NCBI RefSeq assembly: GCF_002807665.1
Contig: NZ_PEAY01000003.1
Span: 186,503 to 250,502 of the forward strand
Direction: 5' to 3'
Length of the DNA: 64,000 nucleotides
From: Neoalteromonas facilis
GTDB taxonomy: Bacteria > Pseudomonadota > Gammaproteobacteria > Enterobacterales > Alteromonadaceae
The notes under the pieces: model-generated
Told to the model about the DNA's origin: nothing
The model's database searches: none
The model's input: only the letters and a program-made list of their open reading frames with translations
Translations under genes and position numbers: made by a program
Part shown: piece after piece, positions 16,807-25,935 of the stretch
How the letters are laid out: each line of letters starts with the position of its first letter
How positions within the stretch are numbered: the stretch's first letter is position 1

Positions 16807-17307
16807 ATGAATTTAGCTACTGTACAAGACTTCATTCAACAATTTGGGCTATATATGCAGTTAATGGCATGTTTGGCCTACATATTGAACTTCCGACGTG
16901 TGGATACCTTCGTGTCTCTATGCGTTGGAATATTACTGTTAACACCCAGCCAATTTTTATTCGAGCGTTATTTGTTAGAATTAGCGATAGAACCGACGAA
17001 TAAAGAGATGGTCAGAAACCTTTGGTACATCGGTTTTGCAATTTCAGATATGGTTTTTGTTGCCATTGTCGCTTTAATTGCACACTTCCAAAATCTTAAG
17101 TTTGATTTTACGTCTAAAATTTTGGCTTTCAGTTTTTTAGGGATGGCTTGGATCCAACTATTTCGTTACGTCGATCGCATCGTGATAGAGACGGATATGC
17201 TGGGAGAGTTTTATCGCGCGTCAATTCCAGCGATTAATATATCTGTGACTATTGTGATAGTGGTCTTTACGCTTGGTATGATCGCCGCAGATGGGGCACG
17301 TAAGTAA
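16807..17307 (+). CDS. Membrane protein of unknown function, about five helices
   Basis: 166 residues, strongly hydrophobic. Likely helices at about 10-30, 34-52, 70-97, 103-120 and 137-160, with short charged loops (FRRVDTF; EPTNKEMVR; YVDRIVIETD). No recognised catalytic motif. Starts three bases after the stop of the small secreted peptide, with which it probably forms a two-gene operon. No ribosome-binding site is obvious in the gap, which fits translational coupling. The function is not known. Possible roles, stated only as inference, are a membrane partner, exporter or protection protein for the small peptide. Confidence 0.7.
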   Translation: MNLATVQDFIQQFGLYMQLMACLAYILNFRRVDTFVSLCVGILLLTPSQFLFERYLLELAIEPTNKEMVRNLWYIGFAISDMVFVAIVALIAHFQNLKFDFTSKILAFSFLGMAWIQLFRYVDRIVIETDMLGEFYRASIPAINISVTIVIVVFTLGMIAADGARK

Positions 17308-17404
17308 GAAACCAAAATGCATAGTTTGATTTGATTTTGCCGATTGCTAATTGAACGGTGAAATAAAAACCTTGCGTGCACATTGTTCAGTGAAGACTAT
17401 TGTT

Positions 17405-17470
17405 TTAAACACTTAAACACTTAAACACTTAAACACTTAAACACTTAAACACTTAAACACTTAAACACTT
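17405..17470. repeat. Tandem octamer array, (ACTTAAAC) about 8.25 copies
   Basis: Seven perfect consecutive copies of ACTTAAAC (17411-17466) are flanked by a partial copy on each side (TTAAAC before, ACTT after), 66 bases in all without a mismatch. Such a perfect array is prone to slipped-strand copy-number change. It lies 98 bases after the membrane-protein gene and 235 bases from the end of the nuclease gene. It is outside any coding frame, so any effect would be on RNA stability, protein binding or DNA topology. Confidence 0.97.
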
Positions 17471-17665
17471 CTCTGTAGCCAAACGTTCAAACACTTTTAC
17501 ACTCTACCCACGGCTATTTAGCCTACCAATATCATCGTTATCTTTTTGCAGGCGTATTGTGTTAAACCAGTCGCTGTATGTGTAACTTGCGCAGCAGAGC
17601 AGAGCGGAGCAGAGGATTGAGGTCTTCCTATACCGATACCTCAAGACTGAACTCGCAGATACAAA

Positions 17666-17691
17666 AAAAGCGCAGCTAATGCTGCGCTTTT
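17666..17691. terminator. Bidirectional intrinsic terminator
   Basis: Perfect 11-bp stem AAAAGCGCAGC / GCTGCGCTTTT, loop TAAT. It lies 14 bases past the stop of the minus-strand nuclease gene, with an A-tract on the plus strand that gives a U-run in that gene's transcript. It also works in the plus direction. Confidence 0.88.
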
Positions 17692-17704
17692 CATTCGATA
17701 CCTA

Positions 17705-20700
17705 TTATGGTTTAGCTACAGCGCTAATCCAATTATTCATGATACCTGTATTACAGCCATGTTTAAGATGGCCTTTGCCTAAACCTAGCTCTTCTACGAT
17801 CTGTTCGCATGAACAGCCTGCTGTATCAACTAGACTAAAGCTTTCTTTAACTTTGCCTGTTGTGTCGAACCAAATGTCTCCATCCATTAGAGCGAAATGA
17901 TTCGGCTTCAAGCCTTTGCTTGGAGCAGTTTCAGGAACTGAAGTTGCAGGGCACATGTCCAGTGAATCAGCAATAGTATCGTTATCTGAGTCCATCTTCA
18001 CATACATAACAAGACCATCGTGGTCTGATGCACGTAACGCATTACTATCGTCATTAACTAAACCAGCAGGCGCATCTGAGTTGCCACGAGCGTACGCAAA
18101 ATCAGTTACTAAAGTCGATAGATTTGCTGTTGTTAAGGCATGGTCTAATACTTGAGCACTGCCACCAAACACGAAAGAATACTGCTGAGTAGCAGCAAGG
18201 TTATTCACTTGGTTAGTCAGAACAGGTGTTACTGGACTTGGTTGCCATAACAAGTTGTCTGAAGCTACTGCAGTACCCGCAATGTGACCCAATACATCTA
18301 CGTAGCCGTCAGTAAACTGATACGCGTTAAAGTCACCGGTAACCACTAGGTTAACGCTAGGATTATCAGATTGAATATCTTGAACGATATTGGCAACAAA
18401 ATCTGCCTGCGCCAAGCGCTTGTTACGCACGCGGTCGCTGGTATCAACACTGCTAAGTGAGCGATTGTGGACAACTAACACATGAATAGGGAAGTCACTG
18501 CCGTTCGCGACAACGCGCCCTTTGAACAGTAGTGGTGGACGATCATTCAATAGGCTGTTGTCGTAATCAAAGATAGTGTCTTTACCATATTGAACAACGG
18601 CATCCATTTCTACGCTTTGACGCACTAAGAAACCAACATCGATACCACCGATATCATTACCTTCTTCTAGGTACGCCGAGTAATTGATGCTTGCATCGTC
18701 AGCATTGATTTGCGCCGCAATGGTTTCAAGCACATCGATGCTTTCTACTTCACTAACCGCCAGAATGTCTGGTGCATTCATCACGTTACGAACGAATTGA
18801 GAGATCTTACTTAAGCGCTCTTCATAAACGTTTGCGATTTGAGAAGGACGATACATATTCAAAGAACCAACCGTCATTTCACCGACTTCTTTATCACGCA
18901 ATTTCGCTAGTAAGTTCGGTTCTTCGCCGATAGTCATCTCAGTAGGCCATACTTGGTAATCACCAAATGAGAAGCCCAGTGGACCTGTTGCAGAGACTGT
19001 CTGACCAGCAAATAAGCTAGTATTTTCAAGAAGCAAGCCGTCAGGGTTGATCTCGAAGATTTCAGGGTTTCCATCCCATACAGGAAGACCAGCAATACCA
19101 GGATAGGCAATACCAGGCTCACGGAAAGCACGTGTTTGTCCTGCTACTACTGCTGTATCGCCAAAACGGTCCGTTGCGGCTGAAGCAATACCTTCAAACG
19201 TCACTATCATACCTTCAAAGCGCTCTAACTCGTTTTCAGGTTGAGGCTGTAATTTTGATGGTGTGTTTTCGTCAAACTGCACAACTGGCGGAAGTGCATT
19301 GCCATTACTTTTAACGGTTACTTGAGTGCCATTACTGAACTCAGTGAAGTCGAAGTATTCAATAATTTGACCTACTACATCCACTTCATCACCCACCGCT
19401 ACGCTTGGCGCAGAGCCCGTGAATACGAAGATACCGTCAGAGGTTTCGTCGTTATTATCGCTACGAGAAGTCGGTGTCTGCATGAAGAAACCATTGCTAT
19501 CAAGTGCGGTAACGATATTACCGAATGACTTTACAAATTGACCTTCAAAAGGAGACGTCATGCCTGCACTTTGAATATCGAAGATTTCAGCCGTTGCAAC
19601 ATTGCTTGCGCCCGGAGTTGGCGATTGTTGTAAATACGATGATGTATCTAACGCAGCACCGCCATCAGGTACACGCGCGTTTGCATGATAGTCTTTATTG
19701 CTCGCGCCATTTTCGTTTTGTTGAGGCTGGTTCGGGGTTAGTACATCAATCAGGCCTGCATCATCTGAATCACTGGTGTCATACACCAATGCATCAACCA
19801 AGCTTATACCAGTAACAGGCGTATCATTGGTGAAATCTGAAGCGTGACCCGCATAGATTGCAACCGCGTCGGCACCATTTTGCAACGCGTTATTGTTAAT
19901 GATAATGCTTGGTGCTGGAGAGACTGCTTCGTTACCCAAAACGAAGAAACCTTCTTCATTCGTGGTATAGCCATCTAAATCGAATGCGTCATTGTATGAA
20001 CGGTCGTCAGAACCGTTAAATAACACAACCACAAGTCCATCCAATGGTGTATTACCTACGCCACCATCATATAGCTCAATAAACTCTAACGTATCTGAAC
20101 CTGCGGTATCGGCATCAACTTCATTGATAACAACAGGAGAATCAACCTGCGTACCAAAACGGAAAGAGAAGTCGCTTTCCATAAAGTCAGGGCCGTCATT
20201 TAAATCAAGGTCGTTAACCAATGCGGCGACAACAGTGACATCGCACACTTCATTAGTAACAAATTCACCGTCTACATCAAGAGTGAAGTGCTGAGGACCG
20301 CCTTCTACAGCAGCGCTATGAATGCCGCTTACAGAACAGCTAATGCTAAACCAGTTACCTTGCACGTTAACTGATTCACTGAAACTGATTTCAATATTGG
20401 CGTCGACGGCTACAGCACCGGTATTGTCTCCTGGTGTTGTGCTGATCACAACTGGAGCACTGTCTACTGCAGGGCCGCCACCACCAAATATTTGGTCAGT
20501 GTTAACGGCATCAAATGAACTCTCACTAGGAGCTTGCCAAGTGAAGTCTACATAAGTACTTCCGGTACCGACTAACTGCAGGCTGTGACCGACAGGGGTA
20601 GAACTGGTTTCTGCAACACCAATGTCAGTGCTGGTCATGCCCTCTGCAGGGCCGCTAGCAGCAATAAAACTGCCTTCGTAACTTAAAAATTGAGTAACAT

Positions 20701-21028
20701 TACCCATGTTATCGACTAACGCGATCGCATCAGGAGCACCGTTTTGAATACCCGCAACCATAAAGGCAACGGTACCAAACCCATCCTGTTGATTTGGGAT
20801 TACACCGGCTAGATCAATGGTGTTGTAAACATTTCGTTGTGAGCTTGAACCATTGTAGAGCGCAAGCGTCATTCCGCTTAAGTCTGTTCCCGCAGGTCCT
20901 GCTATTTCAATGCCTTCCGAAACATCACCACCAGCGTTATCGTAGTGAATTTCGTTAATGAAAACGTCCGTTGCGAGCACAGCTGACGAGCTGAATAGCG
21001 CTAGCCAGGCCGTATGTGCCAATTTCAT
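17705..21028 (-). CDS. Extracellular nuclease, ExeM/NucH type, with lamin-tail domains
   Basis: 1107 residues. Signal peptide 1-19 (LALFSSSAVLA-T). A first lamin-tail domain begins VFINEIHYDNAGGDVSEGIEI, followed by an Ig-like domain (ISFSESVNVQGNWF) and a second lamin-tail domain (VVINEVDADTAGSDTLEFIEL). An OB-like nuclease-associated domain covers about 490-680. The endonuclease/exonuclease/phosphatase domain (about 710-1030) carries SLNMYRPSQ, ILAVSEVES, LVVHNRSLSS, VVTGDFNAYQ and the terminal ASDHDG motif, so the DNase I-fold catalytic set is present. A thrombospondin-3-like Asp-rich stretch and a conserved GCSCEQIVEELGLGKGH tail follow. Likely secreted or surface DNase for using extracellular DNA. 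Confidence 0.9.
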   Translation of the reverse strand: MKLAHTAWLALFSSSAVLATDVFINEIHYDNAGGDVSEGIEIAGPAGTDLSGMTLALYNGSSSQRNVYNTIDLAGVIPNQQDGFGTVAFMVAGIQNGAPDAIALVDNMGNVTQFLSYEGSFIAASGPAEGMTSTDIGVAETSSTPVGHSLQLVGTGSTYVDFTWQAPSESSFDAVNTDQIFGGGGPAVDSAPVVISTTPGDNTGAVAVDANIEISFSESVNVQGNWFSISCSVSGIHSAAVEGGPQHFTLDVDGEFVTNEVCDVTVVAALVNDLDLNDGPDFMESDFSFRFGTQVDSPVVINEVDADTAGSDTLEFIELYDGGVGNTPLDGLVVVLFNGSDDRSYNDAFDLDGYTTNEEGFFVLGNEAVSPAPSIIINNNALQNGADAVAIYAGHASDFTNDTPVTGISLVDALVYDTSDSDDAGLIDVLTPNQPQQNENGASNKDYHANARVPDGGAALDTSSYLQQSPTPGASNVATAEIFDIQSAGMTSPFEGQFVKSFGNIVTALDSNGFFMQTPTSRSDNNDETSDGIFVFTGSAPSVAVGDEVDVVGQIIEYFDFTEFSNGTQVTVKSNGNALPPVVQFDENTPSKLQPQPENELERFEGMIVTFEGIASAATDRFGDTAVVAGQTRAFREPGIAYPGIAGLPVWDGNPEIFEINPDGLLLENTSLFAGQTVSATGPLGFSFGDYQVWPTEMTIGEEPNLLAKLRDKEVGEMTVGSLNMYRPSQIANVYEERLSKISQFVRNVMNAPDILAVSEVESIDVLETIAAQINADDASINYSAYLEEGNDIGGIDVGFLVRQSVEMDAVVQYGKDTIFDYDNSLLNDRPPLLFKGRVVANGSDFPIHVLVVHNRSLSSVDTSDRVRNKRLAQADFVANIVQDIQSDNPSVNLVVTGDFNAYQFTDGYVDVLGHIAGTAVASDNLLWQPSPVTPVLTNQVNNLAATQQYSFVFGGSAQVLDHALTTANLSTLVTDFAYARGNSDAPAGLVNDDSNALRASDHDGLVMYVKMDSDNDTIADSLDMCPATSVPETAPSKGLKPNHFALMDGDIWFDTTGKVKESFSLVDTAGCSCEQIVEELGLGKGHLKHGCNTGIMNNWISAVAKP

Positions 21029-21351
21029 ATAAACTCCTTGAGGGTATTAAGTCGGTCAATCGCCGCCTTTTTACTACTGTTGTGTTACATTTTTATTATT
21101 AATACTTTCCATGAAAGTGCCGCCCGAAGAAGCAAAAACTGCGCCTCATTAAAAAAGTACGCGAAAACAACTACCTAACAAAAGTTGATGATCTCATTTT
21201 GAGATAGCGTAAAAAATGCTGACAACTGTTTGGTTGATTATCGAACAGTTGTAAAGTTAAACGGAATGTGGGACGCGGTTTGTAATCTCTATTGGATTGT
21301 CACTGTGTAGTTGCATAAGATGATAAAAAACAAGTAAGCGCTAGAAACATC
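21029..21351. other. Divergent intergenic region between nuclease and cca
   Basis: 323 bases, no gene. Holds two inverted repeats (21191-21205 and 21222-21252). Promoters for both flanking genes should lie here; I cannot place either firmly. Confidence 0.6.
21191..21252. promoter_or_regulatory. Two perfect inverted repeats upstream of cca
   Basis: ATCTCA-TTT-TGAGAT (21191-21205), and ACAACTGTT, 13-base spacer, AACAGTTGT (21222-21252). The second has 9 perfect base pairs and could be an operator with half-sites about two turns apart, or an RNA hairpin. Confidence 0.35.
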
Positions 21352-22584
21352 ATGTCAGAGAACAAATTGGACAATGTATATTTGGTTGGTGGTGCAGTTC
21401 GCGACCGATTATTAGGTGTTCCCGCGCAGGATGAAGACTTTGTCGTGGTGGGCAAAACACCTGAATTTATGGAGTCTATTGGCTTTCAGGCTGTGGGGGC
21501 TGATTTCCCTGTATTTATACACCCCAAGACTAGGCAAGAGTACGCGCTTGCGCGTACGGAAAGAAAGCAGGGGCGAGGCTATAAAGGCTTTGTCGTAGAT
21601 GCCAGCGCCAACGTGACATTAGAGCAAGATTTAGCGCGGCGGGATCTGACAATTAATGCCATGGCGATCAATGAAGCTGGGGAGCTGGTTGATCCTTTCG
21701 GCGGAAAAACAGATGTTGAAAACAAAGTGCTGCGCCATACCACACAGGCTTTTATTGAAGATCCTGTAAGAGTGCTGCGCATCGCACGCTTTTATGCTCG
21801 ATTTGGTCCCGATTGGACAATTCATCCAAGCACTAAAGCACTTATTCACAAAATGTTCACTGATGGAGAGCTCACTCACCTCGTTGCTGAACGCGTGTGG
21901 AAGGAAACCGAAAAGGCATTGTCGGAGCCATTTCCACAACTCTATTTTGAAACCTTAGCTGGGCTTTATATTTTCCCAGAAATTGACAACTTAAAGACAG
22001 TACAGCAACCCCTAAGTTTAGAGCAGGATGTATTCTCGCATACGATGACGGCCATGCAGTTAAGCGCGGCTAAGAATCTAGGCAGTATGACGTGTTTTGC
22101 TGTATTGATGCATGATGTGGGAAAAGTTAACGGTGCGCGCGATACGAATGAAGGAGCTCTGTACGAAACCGATGGGGCAAGTATCATTCAGCATTTTTGT
22201 GACAGATGGCGCGTGCCAAATAAGTTTCGAGAGTTGGCAATATTAACCGCTACATATCACCGCGCCGTTCACATGATCAATACGTTGTCTATTGAAACCA
22301 TATATGAACTATTAGCAGAAAAACTCGACGCTGTGCGCCAACCCGAGAGATTCGAACAGTTTCTATTAGCGTGTGAATGTGATGCTCAAAGCGGTGAAGT
22401 ATCACTACCTGACGAGCAATATACGCAGGCTGATTTGGCCCGAAAGATGGCTTTGATACTGAAGGCGTTTGATAAGAGTGTTGCAGCACAACATGCGATA
22501 CAGGCGGGAAAGAAAGGTGCTGACATTGGAGAATCTGTGCGCCAGCAAGAGCTTGAACATTTAAGAGAATTTTCGACAAATTAA
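21352..22584 (+). CDS. cca: Multifunctional CCA tRNA nucleotidyltransferase
   Basis: 410 residues, essentially the length of the E. coli enzyme. The nucleotidyltransferase head has [12 protein letters not shown] (12-23) and the metal-binding acidic pair in QDEDFVVVG (D27, D29). Next come [13 protein letters not shown] and the [11 protein letters not shown] motif, [17 protein letters not shown], and the [12 protein letters not shown] helix, all diagnostic. The C-terminal half has an HD phosphohydrolase domain ([10 protein letters not shown] and LMHDVGK), typical of the gammaproteobacterial form that also has phosphatase/phosphodiesterase activity. It adds and repairs the 3'-CCA end of tRNAs in the cytoplasm. 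Divergent from the nuclease gene and followed by a separate promoter. Confidence 0.95.
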   Translation: MSENKLDNVYLVGGAVRDRLLGVPAQDEDFVVVGKTPEFMESIGFQAVGADFPVFIHPKTRQEYALARTERKQGRGYKGFVVDASANVTLEQDLARRDLTINAMAINEAGELVDPFGGKTDVENKVLRHTTQAFIEDPVRVLRIARFYARFGPDWTIHPSTKALIHKMFTDGELTHLVAERVWKETEKALSEPFPQLYFETLAGLYIFPEIDNLKTVQQPLSLEQDVFSHTMTAMQLSAAKNLGSMTCFAVLMHDVGKVNGARDTNEGALYETDGASIIQHFCDRWRVPNKFRELAILTATYHRAVHMINTLSIETIYELLAEKLDAVRQPERFEQFLLACECDAQSGEVSLPDEQYTQADLARKMALILKAFDKSVAAQHAIQAGKKGADIGESVRQQELEHLREFSTN

Positions 22585-22636
22585 TCGTTTGTAACGCTTT
22601 GTTACGAATTCATCTCAGAAAAAAATTGGCTAAGCA

Positions 22637-22666
22637 TTGAGCGGATTTTTATTCATCCCCTATACT
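22637..22666 (+). promoter_or_regulatory. Candidate sigma-70 promoter for the TldD-like operon
   Basis: TTGAGC, 18-base spacer, TATACT. Four of six and five of six consensus bases. It would give a leader of about 145 bases before the ATG at 22817. Confidence 0.45.
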
Positions 22667-22816
22667 GGATGCTTATCAACAGCATTCAGTCTGTATTGGC
22701 AGGCATTCGACGTGTGAGAACAGCGGTTCAACTAGGACTACTCGTATTTCTCAGACTGCTGTGATACCACATTGATTACAAAAAAAGCACAACAAGTACA
22801 AAACAGAGGAAGAGAA

Positions 22817-24448
22817 ATGGAAAGACGCGATTTTATTAAGCTCGGCGGTGCCGCTGGGATGGGCGCTCTCATGCTGCCCGTTTCAGGTATTGCCGTGAGT
22901 GCCGATCAGTTACTCGATAAACCGATGGATGTGGCTTATAAGAAGAAACTAGCTGACATCGCACTGAACGCAGCAAAAGCAAAAGGCGCTTCATATGCCG
23001 ATGCCCGTATTGGTCGTTATTTAAATCAGTTCGTAACGACGAATGAAAATCGCGTGGACAACATTGTTAATACTGAATCTGCAGGTATTGGTATTCGCGT
23101 TATCGCGAATGGCACTTGGGGATTCGCCTCCACCTCAAACATGACGCCAGATAGTATTGCTAAAACTGCTGAACGTGCAGTGGCAGTTGCTAAAGCAAAC
23201 TCTAAATTCCAAACTGAGCCAGTAAAGCTTGCACCGGTTAAAGGCGTTGGTGACGTAAGTTGGAAAACGCCCATTAAGAAGAATGCGATGGAAGTGCCGA
23301 TTAAAGAAAAAGTAGATTTGTTGCTATCTGTAAACGATGCGGCAATGAAAAACGGCGCTAACTTCATCACTTCAGTGCTTTTCTTAGTAAATGAACAAAA
23401 ATACTTTGCTTCAACCGATGGTTCATACATCGATCAGGATGTTCATCGTTTATGGGCACCATTCTTTGCAACCGCTATTGGCGAGCGTGGCTTTAAGCAG
23501 CGGACCAGTTTAGGTAATCCTGTCGGTATGGGCTATGAGTACCTTGAAGGTAAAGAAGAAGACAAGATCCGCGTTGCTGGCGCTAACGTTGGCTATAAGA
23601 ATAGCTACGATATGATTGAAGATGCGGTTGCTGCTGGACAACAACTGCAAGCTAAATTGAAAGCGAAATCTGTCGAACCGGGCAAATATGACATCGTACT
23701 TGATCCTGCTCACTTAATGTTGACTATCCATGAGTCAGTGGGTCACCCGTTAGAGCTAGACCGTGTGCTTGGCTATGAGGCAAACTACGCGGGTACAAGT
23801 TTTGCGACATTGGACAAATGGCGTAGTGGTAAATTCCAGTACGGCTCCGACATCGTTAACTTGTTTGCAGATAAGACACAGCCTTATTCTCTTGGTAACG
23901 TGGGTTACGATGATGAAGGTGTTAAAACCAAAGAGTGGGATCTGGTTAAAGATGGTGTCTTGGTGAACTATCAGGCTATCCGTGATCAAGTTCATATGAT
24001 TGACCAGAATGAATCTCACGGTTGTTGTTATTCTCAAAGCTGGCGCGACGTTCAATTCCAGCGCATGCCAAATGTTTCATTGCGACCTAATAAAGAAGAT
24101 ATCTCAGCAGATGACGTTATCAAAGACGTTGAAGATGGTATCTATATTGCGGGCCGCGGCTCATTCTCTATTGACCAACAACGTTATAACTTCCAGTTCG
24201 GTGGTCAATTATTCTACGAAATCAAAAACGGCAAAATTACCGAGCAGATTGAAGATGTTGCCTATCAGTCTAATACACAGGAGTTCTGGAACAACTGTGT
24301 GCAAATGGCTGGTAAATCCGATTACCGCCTTGGCGGCTCATTCTTCGATGGTAAAGGCCAACCTTCACAGGTCAGTGCGGTGTCACATGGCTGTCCAACC
24401 ACACGCTTTAATAATGTGAACGTGATCAACACGGCTCGCAACGTCTAA
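22817..24448 (+). CDS. Tat-exported TldD/PmbA family metalloprotease (TldD type)
   Basis: 543 residues from ATG at 22817, which follows GAGGAAGAG; an earlier TTG at 22772 has no such site. The N-terminus MERRDFIKLGGAAGMGALML is a twin-arginine (Tat) signal, unlike the cytoplasmic E. coli TldD. The TldD catalytic helix is HESVGH at 305-310 (HExxxH zinc motif), followed by the usual PLELDR. It ends with a TldD-like Gly-rich core (GSFFDGKGQPSQVSAVSHGCPTTRF). TldD acts with TldE to degrade unstructured peptides. The next gene encodes the TldE-like partner 24 bases later. The Tat signal points to a periplasmic or membrane-anchored version of this protease. Confidence 0.9.
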   Translation: MERRDFIKLGGAAGMGALMLPVSGIAVSADQLLDKPMDVAYKKKLADIALNAAKAKGASYADARIGRYLNQFVTTNENRVDNIVNTESAGIGIRVIANGTWGFASTSNMTPDSIAKTAERAVAVAKANSKFQTEPVKLAPVKGVGDVSWKTPIKKNAMEVPIKEKVDLLLSVNDAAMKNGANFITSVLFLVNEQKYFASTDGSYIDQDVHRLWAPFFATAIGERGFKQRTSLGNPVGMGYEYLEGKEEDKIRVAGANVGYKNSYDMIEDAVAAGQQLQAKLKAKSVEPGKYDIVLDPAHLMLTIHESVGHPLELDRVLGYEANYAGTSFATLDKWRSGKFQYGSDIVNLFADKTQPYSLGNVGYDDEGVKTKEWDLVKDGVLVNYQAIRDQVHMIDQNESHGCCYSQSWRDVQFQRMPNVSLRPNKEDISADDVIKDVEDGIYIAGRGSFSIDQQRYNFQFGGQLFYEIKNGKITEQIEDVAYQSNTQEFWNNCVQMAGKSDYRLGGSFFDGKGQPSQVSAVSHGCPTTRFNNVNVINTARNV

Positions 24449-24472
24449 GTCGACTAAAGAAGGAAAAGAATC

Positions 24473-25816
24473 ATGACAATAATGACTGAAAAAGACGCAC
24501 AAGCCTTGTTGAAGAAAGTTATCGCTTTATCAAAGGCTGACGAGTGCGAATGTAATTTAGATGGGCGCGTAGGCGGTAATATTCGTTACGCGAGAAATAC
24601 CGTATCAACCGCGGGTGAGGAAAGTGATTTAACCCTCGCTGTGCAATCGACTTTCGGCAAAAGAACCGGCGTTGCGACAATCAATGAGTTCGATAATGCT
24701 TCACTTGAAAAAGTGGTTAGGCGTTCTGAAGAGTTGGCTAAATTAGCGCCCGAAAACGAAGAGTATATGCCGGTATTTGGTAAGCAAGAATACCTTGAGT
24801 CCAAAACTTACTTTGACTCAACGGCAGCCGTTACACCGGAAGACCGTGCTCAAGCGGCTGAAGACAGTATCGCACCTTCTAAAAAGAACAAGTTAGTTTC
24901 TTCTGGTTTCCTAGAAGAAGCGGTTACCTTCACTGCGATTATGAACAGCAAAGGCTTATTCGCCTACAACAAGGGAACTAACGTAGACTTCTCTGTGACA
25001 ATTCGCACAGAGGACGGAAAGGGCTCTGGTTGGGTTACTCGTAATTACAGTGACTACAAAATGCTGGATACGGCGAAAGCTTCAAGCATTGCTATTCAAA
25101 AATCTAAGGGCAGTGTAGATGCGAAAGCAATGGAACCGGGTAAATACACCGTCATCCTTGAGCCTGCAGCAAGCGTAACCCTGCTCAACAATATGGCGTT
25201 TAACTTTGGTCAGCGCGGTGCTGACGAAGGCAGAAGTTTCTTGAGCTACAAACCTAAAGAAGGTGAAGATGCTGAAAAAGCACCTAAGAACCGTTTGGGT
25301 GAGAAGATGTTCGATGAGCGCGTCACCATTTACAGCGATCCGCAACATCCAGTAGCACCTACAGCACCTTTCGGTGGTGATGGCTATCCTCGTAAACGCG
25401 TGGATTGGATTAAAAACGGTGTCGTGACTAACATGCCTAACACGCCTTACTGGGCCAAAAAGACGGGCATGCCATACATTCCAAATGGCGGAAACCTCAT
25501 TATGGAAGGTGGCAATGAATCGTTAGAAGATATGATTGCGAGCACACGCCGCGGGATTCTGGTAACGCGTTTGTGGTACATCCGTCAATTGGATCCTCAA
25601 ACATTGCTGTATACCGGCTTAACGCGTGACGGTACGTTCTATATTGAAGACGGGAAAATTAAATTCCCAATTAAGAACTTCCGTTTCAATGAAAGTCCAA
25701 TTGTAATGTTGAACAACATTGAAGCTTTGGGTGAGCCTCAGCGTATTGATGGCAATATGATCCCAGCGATGAAGGTCAGAGATTTCACCTTCAGCAGTTT
25801 GTCTGACGCAGTATAA
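24473..25816 (+). CDS. TldD/PmbA family protein (TldE/PmbA-like partner)
   Basis: 447 residues with a good ribosome-binding site (AAGGAAAAG). The fold is that of the non-catalytic TldE/PmbA subunit: ECECNLDGRVGGNIRYARNTV and STAGEESDLTLAVQ near the start, GKRTGVATINEFDNASLEKVV, and a C-terminal region with PGKYTVILEPAASVTLLN. In the HExxxH position it has no such motif (PAASVTLLNNMAFN), so it is not itself a zinc protease. It carries no signal peptide, whereas its partner has a Tat signal; it could be exported as a folded complex with TldD, since Tat carries folded proteins. This co-export is inference. Confidence 0.88.
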   Translation: MTIMTEKDAQALLKKVIALSKADECECNLDGRVGGNIRYARNTVSTAGEESDLTLAVQSTFGKRTGVATINEFDNASLEKVVRRSEELAKLAPENEEYMPVFGKQEYLESKTYFDSTAAVTPEDRAQAAEDSIAPSKKNKLVSSGFLEEAVTFTAIMNSKGLFAYNKGTNVDFSVTIRTEDGKGSGWVTRNYSDYKMLDTAKASSIAIQKSKGSVDAKAMEPGKYTVILEPAASVTLLNNMAFNFGQRGADEGRSFLSYKPKEGEDAEKAPKNRLGEKMFDERVTIYSDPQHPVAPTAPFGGDGYPRKRVDWIKNGVVTNMPNTPYWAKKTGMPYIPNGGNLIMEGGNESLEDMIASTRRGILVTRLWYIRQLDPQTLLYTGLTRDGTFYIEDGKIKFPIKNFRFNESPIVMLNNIEALGEPQRIDGNMIPAMKVRDFTFSSLSDAV

Positions 25817-25833
25817 GCGCAGTCAGCTAAGCA

Positions 25834-25867
25834 TAGTCGCCGTTGCTATCAAGTGCAGCGGCGACTA
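25834..25867. other. Strong 13-bp intergenic hairpin downstream of the TldE-like gene
   Basis: TAGTCGCCGTTGC, loop of 8, GCAGCGGCGACTA; all pairs match except one G-U. There is no U-run, so it is not a classical terminator. It may protect or punctuate the transcript between the TldD/E genes and the DUF4159 operon. On the minus strand the same bases read as the end of a short frame (MNWVEDLVAAALDSNGDYA, then stop), which might be a gene remnant. Confidence 0.6.
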
Positions 25868-25935
25868 AATCTTCAACCCAATTCATCTCACCGGTGACAT
25901 TGATTCGTCGATGTTAGCCAGTGCTCAGCAGTAGA

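Larger units (their letters stand above)
17308..17704. other. 397-base intergenic region with tandem repeat and bidirectional terminator
   Basis: Contains the 8-bp tandem array at 17405-17470 and degenerate echoes of the unit just after it (CAAACACTTTTACAC). A short purine-rich imperfect repeat lies near 17590-17615 (GCAGAGCAGAGCGGAGCAGAG). The terminator at 17666-17691 serves the minus-strand nuclease gene. No gene seen. Confidence 0.7.

Noticed and set aside
17405-17470. Tandem repeat as a CRISPR array or an integron-type site
   Set aside because: The 8-bp unit is contiguous without spacers, and there is no nearby cas or integrase gene.
23026-23430. 134-aa minus-strand frame inside the TldD-like gene
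   Set aside because: Shadow of a strong plus-strand gene, without a ribosome-binding site or domain.
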